DNA of 64,000 nt, from contig DASXEW010000003.1 of the NCBI GenBank assembly GCA_036489885.1, forward strand, positions 1,550,001 to 1,614,000, written 5' to 3'. Source of the DNA: Candidatus Baltobacteraceae bacterium. Its GTDB lineage: Bacteria; Vulcanimicrobiota; Vulcanimicrobiia; Vulcanimicrobiales; Vulcanimicrobiaceae. Made by a program: the position numbers and the translations under genes. Below the pieces are notes generated by a model. It was not told the origin of the DNA. It was given only the letters and a program-made list of their open reading frames with translations, and made no database searches. Positions 49,820 to 59,374 of the stretch are shown piece by piece (within the stretch, counting starts at the first letter, position 1; every line of letters starts with the position of its first letter).

Positions 49820-49837
49820 CGCGCGGAGCGCCGTTAA

Positions 49838-50728
49838 ATTAGACGGGCGCATCCGGAGCGCGGGCTCGACGCAATTCTCGAAAGTCAGAAGATCGCCCCA
49901 AAACGTGCGACGCTGCTGGTCGCGTGTTCGGGCGGTCCGGATAGCGTGGCGCTTGCGAGCTTACTCGCGCGCGTCGCGCCGCGACACGAATGGCGCCTCG
50001 TGCTCGGTCATGTCAATCATCATCTGCGCGATTCGTCCTGGCAAGACGAAGCGATCGTCCTTTCGATCGCCGCGCGTTTTGCGATTCCGGTTCGAATCGC
50101 CGCGCTCGATCCCGAAAAGGTTCGTGCCGATGAAGCCACGCTCCGCGAACTGCGCTACGCCGCCCTGACCGCACTCGCACAAGAAGCGGGTGCGCGCGTC
50201 GTCGTCACGGCCCACGTCGCCGAAGATCAGACCGAGACGGTCCTTCTCGCACTCTTCCGCGGTACCGGCTTGCGCGGCTTGCGCGGAATCCCCGTCCGGC
50301 GGCGTCTGGTCCCGGGCATCGAGATCGTGCGGCCGCTATTGCGGATCGGTCACGACACGCTGGAAGCCGAGCTCGGGGCGAGCGCGCTGCCGTACGTACG
50401 CGATCCCACGAACACGAACATTGCATACCGTCGTAACGCCCTACGCCAAGCGCTGGAAAGCCTGCGCGGCGGTTTCCCACGGCTCGATGAGGCCGTCGCG
50501 CGCTGCGCGGCGATCGTCGCCGCCGAATTCGAGGAGAAAGGCGTCGCGGGCGCGCGCCGGCGGCTGCGTGCGACGCTCGAACGCGAAGTGGGCCTTCGCG
50601 ACGTTTCGTTCGAACGAATCGAGGCTGCGCTTGGCGCGCAGCGTGGCCGCGTTCACATCAAGGGTGGCGTCGAAGTCGTAAAGGGAGGTAAGAATGCAAA
50701 CGCGCGAGTCGTCCGTCGAAAAGCTTGA
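49838..50728 (+). CDS. tilS: tRNA(Ile)-lysidine synthase, probable ATT start
   Basis: A 296-aa N-type ATP pyrophosphatase that makes lysidine at the wobble base of tRNA-Ile(CAU). The ATP motif SGGPDSVALAS lies near residue 40; LVLGHVNHHLRDSS, VVVTAHVAEDQTETVLLALF and RPLLRIGHDTLEAE are family blocks. No ATG, GTG or TTG lies upstream of the ATP motif; the frame opens after a TAA at 49835. The first codon is ATT, nine bases after GGAG, and gives a normal TilS N-terminus (LDAILESQKIAPKRATLLVA). The hpt gene overlaps its end by 35 bp, as in the common tilS-hpt-ftsH order. Confidence 0.9.
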   Translation: MRRAHPERGLDAILESQKIAPKRATLLVACSGGPDSVALASLLARVAPRHEWRLVLGHVNHHLRDSSWQDEAIVLSIAARFAIPVRIAALDPEKVRADEATLRELRYAALTALAQEAGARVVVTAHVAEDQTETVLLALFRGTGLRGLRGIPVRRRLVPGIEIVRPLLRIGHDTLEAELGASALPYVRDPTNTNIAYRRNALRQALESLRGGFPRLDEAVARCAAIVAAEFEEKGVAGARRRLRATLEREVGLRDVSFERIEAALGAQRGRVHIKGGVEVVKGGKNANARVVRRKA

Positions 50729-51269
50729 GATGATTTTCACGGCAGATGAAATTGCTGCCGCGATCGATCGAATGGCGCACGATGTTGCGCGCGATTACGC
50801 CGACGAGTCGCTCCTTCTCATCGCGATTCTCAAAGGCGCGATGTTCGTCGTAACCGACCTTGCGCGAGCACTCTCGCGGATCGAGCCGGGTCCGCGTTGC
50901 ACGCTCGACTTCATGGCCGTCTCGAGTTACGGAAACAATACACGCAGCTCGGGCGAGGTTCGCTTGCTCAAGGACACGAGCGAGAGCGTCGAGGGTCGCA
51001 ATATCCTGATCGTCGAGGATATCGTCGACAATGGTCTCACGCTGCACTATCTGCAGGGGCTTCTGAAGAGCCGAGCGCCGAAGAGCCTCCGCACGGCGGT
51101 TCTCCTGGACAAGCCGTACCGCCGCACCGCGGATGTGAGGCTCGATTACGTAGGCCTCGTCTCGCCTGACGCCTTTGTCGTAGGGTACGGTTTGGATTAT
51201 CAGGAAAAGTACCGGACTTTGCCCTTTGTGGCGAATTTAATTCTCCCGCCTGGGGAACCCGTTCCTTAG
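50694..51269 (+). CDS. hpt: hypoxanthine phosphoribosyltransferase
   Basis: A 191-aa purine salvage enzyme converting hypoxanthine or guanine plus PRPP to IMP or GMP. The PRPP-binding motif is ILIVEDIVDNGLTL near residue 105; LIAILKGAMFVVTDLARAL and the C-terminal DAFVVGYGLDYQEKYR are typical. An AGGAGG-like GGGAGGT precedes the ATG. It lies between tilS and ftsH, the conserved order in many bacteria. Confidence 0.93.
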   Translation: MQTRESSVEKLEMIFTADEIAAAIDRMAHDVARDYADESLLLIAILKGAMFVVTDLARALSRIEPGPRCTLDFMAVSSYGNNTRSSGEVRLLKDTSESVEGRNILIVEDIVDNGLTLHYLQGLLKSRAPKSLRTAVLLDKPYRRTADVRLDYVGLVSPDAFVVGYGLDYQEKYRTLPFVANLILPPGEPVP

Positions 51270-51316
51270 GGCGGGAAAACCTTTTGGGCCGCTGAGGGTA
51301 TCGATACTAGGAACCG

Positions 51317-53233
51317 ATGGGAAAACACGCTAGAGCCATACTGCTGATCCTGGCGATCTTCGTCTTCGTCATCTTTGTTGTCGAGAAAGTACTCTCGCCG
51401 ACGCAAACGACGAGGATCGCCTATTCACAGTTCTACACCTATATTCAGCAGGGCAAAGTCTCGAAAGTTACCCTGTCCGGGCATGATGTGACCGGTGAGT
51501 ACCGCGACAGCGGTGCCAAGTTCCAAGTTACGACTCCCGGCGAATCGGATTACTTGCCCGAGCTTCGCAAACACGGCGTCGAGATAAACGTGGACCAGCA
51601 GAACACAACTCCGATCATCGGTTGGATTCTGCAACTCGTTCCGTTCGTATTGATGGGACTGTTGCTGATCTTTATTTTGCGTCAGGCGCAGAGCGGCGGA
51701 AGCCAAGCGCTTTCGTTTGGGCGTTCGCGCGCGAAGCTTCTTTCTGAAAATCGTCCGAAGGTGACGTTCAATGACGTCGCCGGCATCGAAGAAGCAAAAC
51801 AAGAGCTTGCGGAAGTCGTCGAGTTCCTCAAATATCCGAAGAAGTTCCAAGCGCTCGGCGCGCGGATTCCCAAGGGCGTTCTGCTCTTAGGGCCGCCCGG
51901 TTCCGGCAAGACGTTGCTCGCACGCGCGATTGCGGGCGAGGCGGGCGTTCCTTTCTTCTCGATCTCGGGCTCCGATTTTGTCGAGATGTTCGTCGGCGTC
52001 GGTGCATCGCGTGTCCGCGATCTCTTCGAACAAGCCAAGAAGAGCGCGCCCTGTATCGTCTTCATCGACGAAATCGACGCGGTCGGTCGCCAACGCGGTG
52101 CCGGGTTGGGCGGCGGACACGATGAGCGCGAGCAAACGCTGAACCAACTGCTCGTCGAGATGGACGGCTTCGATCCCAACACCGGCGTCATTCTGATCGC
52201 CGCAACGAACCGCCCGGACGTCCTCGATCCCGCACTGCTGCGTCCCGGACGCTTCGACCGTCAGATCGTCGTCGATCGCGCCGACGTCAGGGGTCGCGCG
52301 CAGATCCTCGCGGTTCATGCCCGAAATAAACCGCTTTCGAAGGAAATCTCGCTCGAAACGCTCGCCAAAAGGACACCCGGATTCTCGGGCGCCGATCTCG
52401 AGAATTTGCTGAACGAAGCCGCGCTGCTCGCAGCACGCCAGAACAAGTCGGTCATCGAAATGGCCGACTGTGAAGAAGCGATTGACCGCGTCATCGCGGG
52501 ACCGGAACGCCGCTCGCGCATCATCTCGCAAAAAGAAAAAGAAATCGTTGCGTATCACGAGTCGGGCCACGCAATCGTCGGCGGAATGCTGCCGAACGCC
52601 AATCCCGTCCACAAAGTGACGATAATCTCGCGCGGCATGGCGCTCGGCGTAACGATGCAACTGCCGACCGAAGACCGCTACCTGATGACGCGGGCTGAAA
52701 TCATCGATCAGATCACGGGACTTTTGGGCGGACGCGTCTCCGAAGAGCTACAATTCAAAGAAGTCACGACCGGTGCAAGCAACGATTTCGAAAAGGCCAC
52801 GGAGTTGGCGCGCCGCATGGTGACGCAGTACGGTATGTCGACCCAGCTCGGAACCGTGCAGTACGGTCGCGGAAATCATCAAGTGTTCTTGGGCCGGGAT
52901 CTCGGCGAAGACCGCAATTATTCGGAAGAGATTGCGAGCAAGATCGACGGCGAGGTTCGTCAGATCATCGACGATTGTTATCAGATCGCACGCGGCATCT
53001 TGGACGCCAATTGGGCCAAAGTGCAGCGCATGGTCGAGTCGCTCTTGGAGCACGAGACGGTCGAGGCCGACGAGGTCCAAGCCATCCTCTCAGAGTCACC
53101 CTATCCGCGCCCGGTAGAATCGCCCGAGCCGCCCGCCGAGCTGCCTGCCGCAGCCGCTGTCCCGGTCGAGCCCGACCCCGTCACGGACAAACCCAAGCGT
53201 CTGCCGCCAAACATCTCGCCCGAGCCGGCCTAA
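51317..53233 (+). CDS. ftsH: ATP-dependent zinc metalloprotease FtsH
   Basis: A 638-aa membrane-bound AAA+ protease for quality control of membrane and regulatory proteins. Two transmembrane segments (residues 6-24 and about 95-115) flank an extracytoplasmic domain. The AAA module carries Walker A GPPGSGKT, Walker [13 protein letters not shown] and the second region of homology ([17 protein letters not shown]). The protease motif is HESGHA near residue 415. The C-terminal tail is Pro/Glu-rich. The ATG has AGGAA upstream and a possible -10 (GATACT). Confidence 0.95.
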   Translation: MGKHARAILLILAIFVFVIFVVEKVLSPTQTTRIAYSQFYTYIQQGKVSKVTLSGHDVTGEYRDSGAKFQVTTPGESDYLPELRKHGVEINVDQQNTTPIIGWILQLVPFVLMGLLLIFILRQAQSGGSQALSFGRSRAKLLSENRPKVTFNDVAGIEEAKQELAEVVEFLKYPKKFQALGARIPKGVLLLGPPGSGKTLLARAIAGEAGVPFFSISGSDFVEMFVGVGASRVRDLFEQAKKSAPCIVFIDEIDAVGRQRGAGLGGGHDEREQTLNQLLVEMDGFDPNTGVILIAATNRPDVLDPALLRPGRFDRQIVVDRADVRGRAQILAVHARNKPLSKEISLETLAKRTPGFSGADLENLLNEAALLAARQNKSVIEMADCEEAIDRVIAGPERRSRIISQKEKEIVAYHESGHAIVGGMLPNANPVHKVTIISRGMALGVTMQLPTEDRYLMTRAEIIDQITGLLGGRVSEELQFKEVTTGASNDFEKATELARRMVTQYGMSTQLGTVQYGRGNHQVFLGRDLGEDRNYSEEIASKIDGEVRQIIDDCYQIARGILDANWAKVQRMVESLLEHETVEADEVQAILSESPYPRPVESPEPPAELPAAAAVPVEPDPVTDKPKRLPPNISPEPA

Positions 53234-53254
53234 GCCAATGCGGCCCAGAAGCTG

Positions 53255-54550
53255 ATGGTGCGCGCGGGCGGCCTGGGGGCCGTCGCACTCGCGGCGGTGT
53301 TTCTCTTTGGCGCCGCACTCGGGCCGTCTGCGACGACGACGAAGCTGCCGAGTGGCGTTACGAGCATCGTGCGCCCGCTGAGCGGTTCGCCCGTTGCCGC
53401 GATCGAGCTGTGGTTCCGCGCGCCCTCGATCGGATTTGACTCCGCGCCGAAGCCGGGACTGGCGAATCTCGCGGCGCTGACCGTCGCGGCTTCAGCCCCG
53501 CTGACCGGGACGCCGCTGGCGACCCTGGTCGCAGAAGTCGGCGGCCGCTTCAGCGTCAATGTCTATCCGGAAACGATCGAAATTGCAGCGCTCGTCCCAG
53601 CCACCGAAGCAGCTCGCGTCCTCCGAACGATGAGCGGCGTCTACTTCACCCCCGTTCTCAACGACGATGGACGCACGAAGGCGCTTGCCGAGGTGCGAAC
53701 CGACACTCGCTTGCGCGACATCACGCAGCCCTCGGAGACACTTCGAGAAGCTCTTTTCTCGGCGCTCTTCAAGAGCGGCCCCGATCACTATTCACCGGTC
53801 GACTCCAGCAGCATCATGTCGCTTACGCTCGATGATTTGCGGACGTTCGCGACACGCGCGTTTCGTGCATCGAACGCAACGGTCGTCTTGACCGGCGACG
53901 TCAATCAGCAATTGGCAGAGGATGCAGTCATCGGCCGCACCGATACGAGCGCCCCGGAACCGACCGCCAATTTTTCGAGCATCGTCTCGCAAACGCCGCA
54001 GAGCGTCACGCGCACGGGCCCTGTCCCCGGCTTTGGTTTCGCCTGGAGTGGTCCGCCGATCAAAGATGAACGCGCCGCGACCGCCTTGGATTTCCTCGCC
54101 GACTACCTCTTCGATCCGGATTCCGGCGTCGTTTCACGTCAGCTCGACGACATCGACGCATCGATCGACGCGCAATACGTGACGTACTACGATCCCGGTG
54201 TTTTTTACGTCGAAGCGACGGGTGGTCAAGCGACAGCTGCACGCGCACGAGTTGAGGCCGCGCTTGCAGCGATGCGCAAACCGCTCGATCGCCAGACGTT
54301 TGAGGTCGCGCGGCGTTTGTTCGAATATCACGTCATGAGCGACGTAGCGACACCGCTGTCGCTTGCAGACAACTTCGGGTGGTACGCTCTCGAAGGAAAC
54401 GCAGCTTACGCGCCGGGCGCGGATCTCGACGCAGGACGCTACTTCGCATCGATTCGCGCGCTGACGCCGGAGATCGTCGCAGAAACCGTTACAAAATATC
54501 TCAGCGCGTCTCCGCCGGCGACCGCGGAGCTCGAGGTGCGGGCGAAATGA
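53255..54550 (+). CDS. M16-like peptidase family protein lacking the zinc motif (first)
   Basis: A 431-aa M16B-fold protein. Family-like blocks include TKLPSGVTSIVRPLSGSPVA at the start, HYSPVDSSSIMSLTLDDLRT, and GDVNQQLAED. The inverted zinc motif HxxEH, normally in GxAHFLEHM, is absent: the region reads KPGLANLAALTVAASAPLTG. An N-terminal hydrophobic segment (AVALAAVFLFGAALGP-like) suggests export. It and the next gene are of equal length, overlap by 4 bp, and look like the two halves of an M16B heterodimer, but neither half can bind zinc in the usual way. Confidence 0.78.
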   Translation: MVRAGGLGAVALAAVFLFGAALGPSATTTKLPSGVTSIVRPLSGSPVAAIELWFRAPSIGFDSAPKPGLANLAALTVAASAPLTGTPLATLVAEVGGRFSVNVYPETIEIAALVPATEAARVLRTMSGVYFTPVLNDDGRTKALAEVRTDTRLRDITQPSETLREALFSALFKSGPDHYSPVDSSSIMSLTLDDLRTFATRAFRASNATVVLTGDVNQQLAEDAVIGRTDTSAPEPTANFSSIVSQTPQSVTRTGPVPGFGFAWSGPPIKDERAATALDFLADYLFDPDSGVVSRQLDDIDASIDAQYVTYYDPGVFYVEATGGQATAARARVEAALAAMRKPLDRQTFEVARRLFEYHVMSDVATPLSLADNFGWYALEGNAAYAPGADLDAGRYFASIRALTPEIVAETVTKYLSASPPATAELEVRAK

Positions 54551-55842
54551 TGCGCGCTATTCTCGCGCTTGCGCTCATCGCCGCCCTCGGATTGCCCGCT
54601 GCGGCCGCCGTCGATAAGTATCCGGCGACGACAATGATCGAGAATGTGCCGGCGCAAGTCGATCCCTCCGCCGCGCTCGCCGGCGTGCAGATCATGCTTC
54701 CGGGCGGCCTCGATCGCCAAGGCGGCCAGCAAAACGGTTTCGCGGCACTTCTTGCCGAGGTAATTGCGCAAACGCCGGTACCGGGTGGCGAACGTCCGTT
54801 GCCGTTGCGCAGCGCAATCTCCGCTTCTGGTGCGAACTTGACGGTCAGCGTCGAGCCGCAATACGTGCGCTACTACGTGGAGGGTTCGCCCACGACGATT
54901 CGTGCTGCTCTTGCGCTCTTAGGCGGCGCGCTCGCAGCGCCGGATTTCTCGCACGCGACGATTTCGCGCGCACGAAAGACGCTCGCGTCGCGCATCATCG
55001 ACGCCAATGAGAGTCCATTCGGCGTCCTTTCGGAGATGCTGCGGCGTTCGTACTATGCGGGTAGCGGCGCAGGCTACGCACCGCTCGGTTCGCTATCGGT
55101 CGTTTCGAACGCGGGCTCCGTGGCGCTCAAGAAATTCTGGTCGGATAACTATCGGAGCGGTGGCGCAACGATCGCCGCTGCAGGCCGCGTCGATGCGGAC
55201 GTTGCGCGCGCCGCGCAAGCCGTCGTCGCGCGGCTGCCCGCGGGTTCGCCGGCTTCGCTCACGCAGAAGACGCTGGCGCCGACCGATCCGCCGACGCGCA
55301 TCGTCACCCATCGCGACGTCGCGTTGCCGTGGGTCGGCGTCGGATTTGCGGCGCCTACGCCCGGCGCCAAAGATTTTGCGTCGATGCTGGTCGTTCAAGC
55401 CATCGTCTCGACGCTCGGGCAAACGGATTCGATCGTCAGCCGCCCGGCGCTCTTTCGCCCGATCAACGCGATCTATCAGTACGAAGTCAAGCCGGCGAAC
55501 TTCATCATTTATGCGAGCGGAACCGGAATCGGAACGAGTGCCGGGTGGCGCGAGATCTTCCAAGCGACGGATGTGCTCGCGGCCAAGCAGTTGGATGCGT
55601 CGGTGATAGAGCGTTATCGAACGCTCGCGCGCGGCCAATTCGTGATCGACAATATGACGCTCGAGGATCGCTCTGCGCTCGTCGGCTGGGTCGCGCGCAT
55701 GGGCCTGGATCCGGACTATCCGAACAGCGTGCTCGACGCAATCGACGCGGTGACGCCGTCCGACGTGCAGCGCGTCGTCAAAGAGTACTTGCAGAAGTAT
55801 ACGTTTGCGCTCGTTTTGCCGCGTACACAAGAACAACACTGA
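54547..55842 (+). CDS. M16-like peptidase family protein lacking the zinc motif (second)
   Basis: A 431-aa M16-like protein with a signal peptide (MRAILALALIAALGLPAAAA). The N-terminal half has QIMLPGGLDRQGGQQNGFAA where HxxEH should stand; it is absent. In the C-terminal half, the Arg/Tyr pair of catalytic partners is not clear. It overlaps the previous gene in an ATGA (or GATGATG) junction. The pair may form an inactive periplasmic chaperone-like shell. The next gene overlaps as CTGA. Confidence 0.75.
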   Translation: MMRAILALALIAALGLPAAAAVDKYPATTMIENVPAQVDPSAALAGVQIMLPGGLDRQGGQQNGFAALLAEVIAQTPVPGGERPLPLRSAISASGANLTVSVEPQYVRYYVEGSPTTIRAALALLGGALAAPDFSHATISRARKTLASRIIDANESPFGVLSEMLRRSYYAGSGAGYAPLGSLSVVSNAGSVALKKFWSDNYRSGGATIAAAGRVDADVARAAQAVVARLPAGSPASLTQKTLAPTDPPTRIVTHRDVALPWVGVGFAAPTPGAKDFASMLVVQAIVSTLGQTDSIVSRPALFRPINAIYQYEVKPANFIIYASGTGIGTSAGWREIFQATDVLAAKQLDASVIERYRTLARGQFVIDNMTLEDRSALVGWVARMGLDPDYPNSVLDAIDAVTPSDVQRVVKEYLQKYTFALVLPRTQEQH

Positions 55843-56987
55843 GCGTCGCCCTCGTCCACGACTACCTCAATCAGCGCGGCGGCGCTGAGCGCGTTTTCGC
55901 GCACATTGCGCGCGCGTGGCCGGACGCGCCGGTATATACGGCGCTCTACGACGAACGGCAGTGCGGAGATCTCGTCCCCGCGAGTCGTGTGCACACTTCA
56001 TTTCTCCAGCGCGTACCGCTGGGCAACCGCTTCTTTCGGGCGCTCGCGCCGCTCTATCCAGCCGCCTTCGAGAGCTTCGATCTCTCCGCATACGGATTGA
56101 TCGTCAGCTCGACGACTGCATGGGCGAAAGGCGTTCGTACGGCGCCGAATTCCGTGCACGTCTGCTACATCAACACGCCGAGCCGCTTTCTGTTCGCGTA
56201 CGACCGTTACGTCGGAGGTTTCGGCGTACGCAACATCGCGCGGCCGCTCGTCGCGTCGCTGGCTGCATGGGATCGGCGCGCCGCGTTACGTCCCACGGCC
56301 TTCATTGCGAACTCCCGCAACGTTGCCGAGCGTGTACGCCGCTACTACGGACGTGAGGCCTTCGTGCTTCCGTGCCCGGCCGATGTCGAGCGGTTCACGC
56401 CCGGCCGCGGTGAGGGTGATTATTTTCTCGTGCTCTCGCGGCTATTGCCGTATAAAGCTATCGATCGAGCCATCGATGCAGCTGCGCTCGCGGGCGTGAA
56501 GCTTCGCGTCGCCGGCAGCGGACCTGCGCTCGATACACTGCGCGCGCGCGCACGCGGCACGACGACCGAGATTCTCGGCTACGTTCCCGACGAGCAAATA
56601 AACGCGCTCCTTGGCGCGGCACTCGCGGTAATCGTCCCAGGTGAGGAGGATTTCGGGCTGGTTCCCCTCGAGGCGGCAGCCGCCGGGCGTCCGGCAATCG
56701 CGCTGCGTGCGGGCGGAGCGCTCGAAACGATCGTCGATGGCGTGACCGGCGTGTTTTTCCACGAGCCCAGCGCAGCATCGCTCGCTCGCGTGCTCACGGA
56801 TTTCGAACCCTCGCGCTTCGATCCGCAGCAGTTGCGCGCGCACGCCGAGCAATTCTCACCCGCGCGCTTTATCGAGCGTCTACGCACGATGGTCGGCGAG
56901 ATCGCGCAGCGCAGCGAGAATGGCGCGCGCCGGTTCGTCGCGCCGTCCCAAACCGAAACGAGTAATTCCGAGCGCGCGCAAGCGTAG
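55839..56987 (+). CDS. GT4 family glycosyltransferase, CTG start
   Basis: A 382-aa GT-B fold glycosyltransferase (GT4) with an N-terminal acceptor lobe (VALVHDYLNQRGGAERVFAH) and a C-terminal donor-binding lobe (VPGEEDFGLVPLEAAAAGRP), whose Glu-x7-Glu binds the nucleotide sugar. The only plausible start is CTG at 55839, which overlaps the previous stop as CTGA, in the manner of ATGA. This restores a typical beginning (MSVALVHDYLNQRGG). The tail overlaps the convergent glycosyltransferase gene by 108 bp. It is probably a mannosyl- or similar sugar transferase for envelope polysaccharide. Confidence 0.88.
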   Translation: MSVALVHDYLNQRGGAERVFAHIARAWPDAPVYTALYDERQCGDLVPASRVHTSFLQRVPLGNRFFRALAPLYPAAFESFDLSAYGLIVSSTTAWAKGVRTAPNSVHVCYINTPSRFLFAYDRYVGGFGVRNIARPLVASLAAWDRRAALRPTAFIANSRNVAERVRRYYGREAFVLPCPADVERFTPGRGEGDYFLVLSRLLPYKAIDRAIDAAALAGVKLRVAGSGPALDTLRARARGTTTEILGYVPDEQINALLGAALAVIVPGEEDFGLVPLEAAAAGRPAIALRAGGALETIVDGVTGVFFHEPSAASLARVLTDFEPSRFDPQQLRAHAEQFSPARFIERLRTMVGEIAQRSENGARRFVAPSQTETSNSERAQA

Positions 56988-57866
56988 CGCCACGCTTTCG
57001 TCGTCGATAACCTCGCGCAGTGCGTCGCGCCATCCGGCGCGATCGTGCGGATCGACGAGCAGAGCGGCGTTACCGGCAGCTTCGGGTAACGCGCTCGCAT
57101 TCGACGCAACGACAGGCGCACCACAGGCTTGCGCCTCAACCACTACCAGGCCGAAGCCTTCGGCAAGCGAGGGTACCGCAACGCAGGCTGCGCCGCGATA
57201 GAGATCGCGCAGACGCGTATCGTCGATTCGGGATTCGATGTGGAGGGCGATTGCGCGCGCACGCGCTTCGCCCTCTGCATCCGGAGCGAGTGACCCGACC
57301 ACGACGAGTTGCACGTCGCGACCCCCAAACGCGTCAGCAAACGCGCCGGCCAAGAGCCGGGCGTTCTTCCGCGGTTCGCCGGCTCCAACCATCAGAACGT
57401 ACGGAGACGACGGAAGCGATTGCGGTGATTCGGCCTCGCCAGGACTGAAGAAAGCATCAGGCTGCAGCGGAATCGAGACGATCCGTTCGGGACTTACGCG
57501 CAGCTCCCGCTCGATCTGCTCCGCGCTCCAGGTCGAATCGGTCGCGATGCGATCCGCTTCGCGCGCTGCGCGCCGGAGCGGCCTTTGTACGCGACGTCGT
57601 GCGATCCAATTGACGCGTTCATGCAATGCGAAGGTGTCGTGAATGTGCGCGAGCGACGGCGCTGCGGCACGAAACCGAATGCCGTTCCACGGATACCACA
57701 CCACGTCATAAGCGTCGCGCCGGCGCGCGCTGCGCGTCGGTTTGTCGATGCCGAGCAGCGTGACGTCGACGCCGGCCTTCTCAGCCTCGCGCAAGACGCT
57801 CCGAACGACACGTCCCATTCCGCGCCGATCGTTGCGCAGATTGAGCGCATCGACCGCGAGGCGCAC
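56880..57866 (-). CDS. GT4 family glycosyltransferase
   Basis: A 328-aa GT4 glycosyltransferase. The C-terminal lobe carries VGAGEPRKNARLLAGAFADA and VPSLAEGFGLVVVEAQACGA, with the donor-binding Glu pair. The N-terminus is taken at the GTG at 57866 (MRLAVDALNLRNDRRG), one base after the CPBP protease stop; the frame upstream is inside that gene. It lies in an operon with the CPBP gene and is convergent with a second GT4 gene, with 108 bp of shared sequence. Confidence 0.85.
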   Translation of the reverse strand: MRLAVDALNLRNDRRGMGRVVRSVLREAEKAGVDVTLLGIDKPTRSARRRDAYDVVWYPWNGIRFRAAAPSLAHIHDTFALHERVNWIARRRVQRPLRRAAREADRIATDSTWSAEQIERELRVSPERIVSIPLQPDAFFSPGEAESPQSLPSSPYVLMVGAGEPRKNARLLAGAFADAFGGRDVQLVVVGSLAPDAEGEARARAIALHIESRIDDTRLRDLYRGAACVAVPSLAEGFGLVVVEAQACGAPVVASNASALPEAAGNAALLVDPHDRAGWRDALREVIDDESVALRLRALGITRFGLGRRDEPARAILAALRDLADHRA

Positions 57867-57867
57867 G

Positions 57868-58617
57868 CTACGTCTTGATTCCGGCGAGCAACAGCAGCGA
57901 GAGCGTGATGCCGTTGAACGTTCCGTGCGCAATCATCGAGGACCAAAGCGATCCGCTGCGCGCGTACACCGAGGCGAGCACGATGCCGCCGGCCGCCAGC
58001 GGAGCAATCCCCGCCGATTGCCCATGCGCAAGCCCGAAAAGTATTCCGCTCCCGAGCGCCGAGAGCGAGAACGGCATTCGCTTCCAAAGCGCGTTGAAGA
58101 TGAAGCCGCGGAAGAGCAGCTCTTCCGCGAACGGCGCCAAGCCGACCGCGACGATCGCCATCACGTCGAGCCAAATGCCGGGCTTTGCGTTTTCGAACAG
58201 CTTTACCGCGGTTTGCGTCGGCGTATGGCCGACGATGCCGGCTTGAATCGCGCCGACGGTCGTTACGGAAAGCCACATGAGGATCGCGCCAACGAATCCG
58301 GCAAATATTTGGCGTCCGTGCAAAGGACCGAGAATCAAACCGAGCGGGCGATCAGCAAGCCAGGGCAGCGTCCACGCAATGTACGCGATAATCGGCACGT
58401 AACTGAGCACTTGCGCCAAGACGATGCCTCGCGTCAGCTCCTCGGCATGAACAACGTTCGGCGCGATTGCGAACGCGTGCACCAAGTAAATAATCGTGAG
58501 GAAGTAGATCCCCATCGCGCCGATCAGTGCAAGAATCGATGCCCAAATCGGGAACGCGTTAGGCGGCCAGCTCGCGGGAGAGTTCGGTAAACGCCGAAAG
58601 GTCGAGTTGTTCTGCAC
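57868..58617 (-). CDS. CPBP family intramembrane metalloprotease (CAAX/Abi type)
   Basis: A 249-aa membrane protein with six to eight helices. Conserved motif 1 is APFAEELLFRGFIFNALW (EExxxR), and motif 2 is FGLAHGQSAG, the Glu and His residues of the Abi/CAAX-prenyl-protease family. The ATG at 58617 would lie within the rsmA 3' end (59-bp overlap); a shorter start after the rsmA stop has no normal start codon, so the N-terminus is unsure. The substrate is unknown. Confidence 0.8.
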   Translation of the reverse strand: MQNNSTFRRLPNSPASWPPNAFPIWASILALIGAMGIYFLTIIYLVHAFAIAPNVVHAEELTRGIVLAQVLSYVPIIAYIAWTLPWLADRPLGLILGPLHGRQIFAGFVGAILMWLSVTTVGAIQAGIVGHTPTQTAVKLFENAKPGIWLDVMAIVAVGLAPFAEELLFRGFIFNALWKRMPFSLSALGSGILFGLAHGQSAGIAPLAAGGIVLASVYARSGSLWSSMIAHGTFNGITLSLLLLAGIKT

Positions 58618-59374
58618 GGATCTCCGGATCGAGCTCGAGAGACTTCAGCGCGGCGACGGTGCGCTCGCGAGGGATTCCGAGCGCGTGCGACAGGCTGTTC
58701 GCGAGGGTCTTACGACGGTATGCGAAAGCCGCCTTCACGATCGAATCGAATCGCTGGAAATCTTCGATGTTCGGCCGGACCGTCAGCGGCTCCAAAACGA
58801 CGACCGATGAATCGACGTTCGGACGCGGATAGAAATGCGAACGCCCGATCGTGAATGCGCGATGCACCTGCATGCGCGCCCGAACGACGAGACTCAAACT
58901 GCCGTAGGCAGGCGTCGACGGGCCGGCCACGAGCCGGTCGACGACATCTTTTTGCAGCATTACGACCATGCGCTCGGGCGGATTGTGCATTTTGGACAGT
59001 TCCGCAACGAGCGGCGTGCCGATGTTGTACGGCAAGTTCGCGGCGATGCGCCATGCTCCACGCGACGCGTAATCATCAAATGCAAAACGCATCGCATCGG
59101 CTTCGATGATCTCAACGCCTTCGAGATCGCGCCTATCGCGAAGCAGCGCGACTAGCGAAGAATCGATCTCGATCGCCGTGACAGCGGCGCCCCGTTCGCG
59201 CAGTGCGGCCGTGAGCGTGCCCGTGCCGGCTCCGATTTCAAGGATGCGTGAGCCGCCGCCGTCGAGCGTCAACGTCGCGATTCGCTGGGCGATCGCGCCA
59301 TCGATCAGGAAGTGTTGACCGAGCCGGCGTTTCGGACGGAGGCCGCGGGCTCGTAGCTCCTGGCGAGTTTCTAT
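58559..59374 (-). CDS. rsmA: 16S rRNA dimethyladenosine transferase RsmA, probable ATA start
   Basis: A 271-aa KsgA-type methyltransferase that dimethylates A1518/A1519 in 16S rRNA. The SAM motif ILEIGAGTGTLT and the catalytic NLPYN (AANLPYNIGTPL) are intact. Upstream of the SAM motif the frame encodes LRPKRRLGQHFLIDGAIAQR, the conserved RsmA start, yet it contains no ATG, GTG or TTG down to the in-frame TGA near 59415; the first normal start codon (TTG, 59272) would remove it. ATA at 59374 overlaps the preceding stop as ATAG, resembling ATGA coupling, and gives the usual length. The 3D-domain gene precedes it, as yabE does in Bacillus. Confidence 0.92.
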   Translation of the reverse strand: METRQELRARGLRPKRRLGQHFLIDGAIAQRIATLTLDGGGSRILEIGAGTGTLTAALRERGAAVTAIEIDSSLVALLRDRRDLEGVEIIEADAMRFAFDDYASRGAWRIAANLPYNIGTPLVAELSKMHNPPERMVVMLQKDVVDRLVAGPSTPAYGSLSLVVRARMQVHRAFTIGRSHFYPRPNVDSSVVVLEPLTVRPNIEDFQRFDSIVKAAFAYRRKTLANSLSHALGIPRERTVAALKSLELDPEIRAEQLDLSAFTELSRELAA

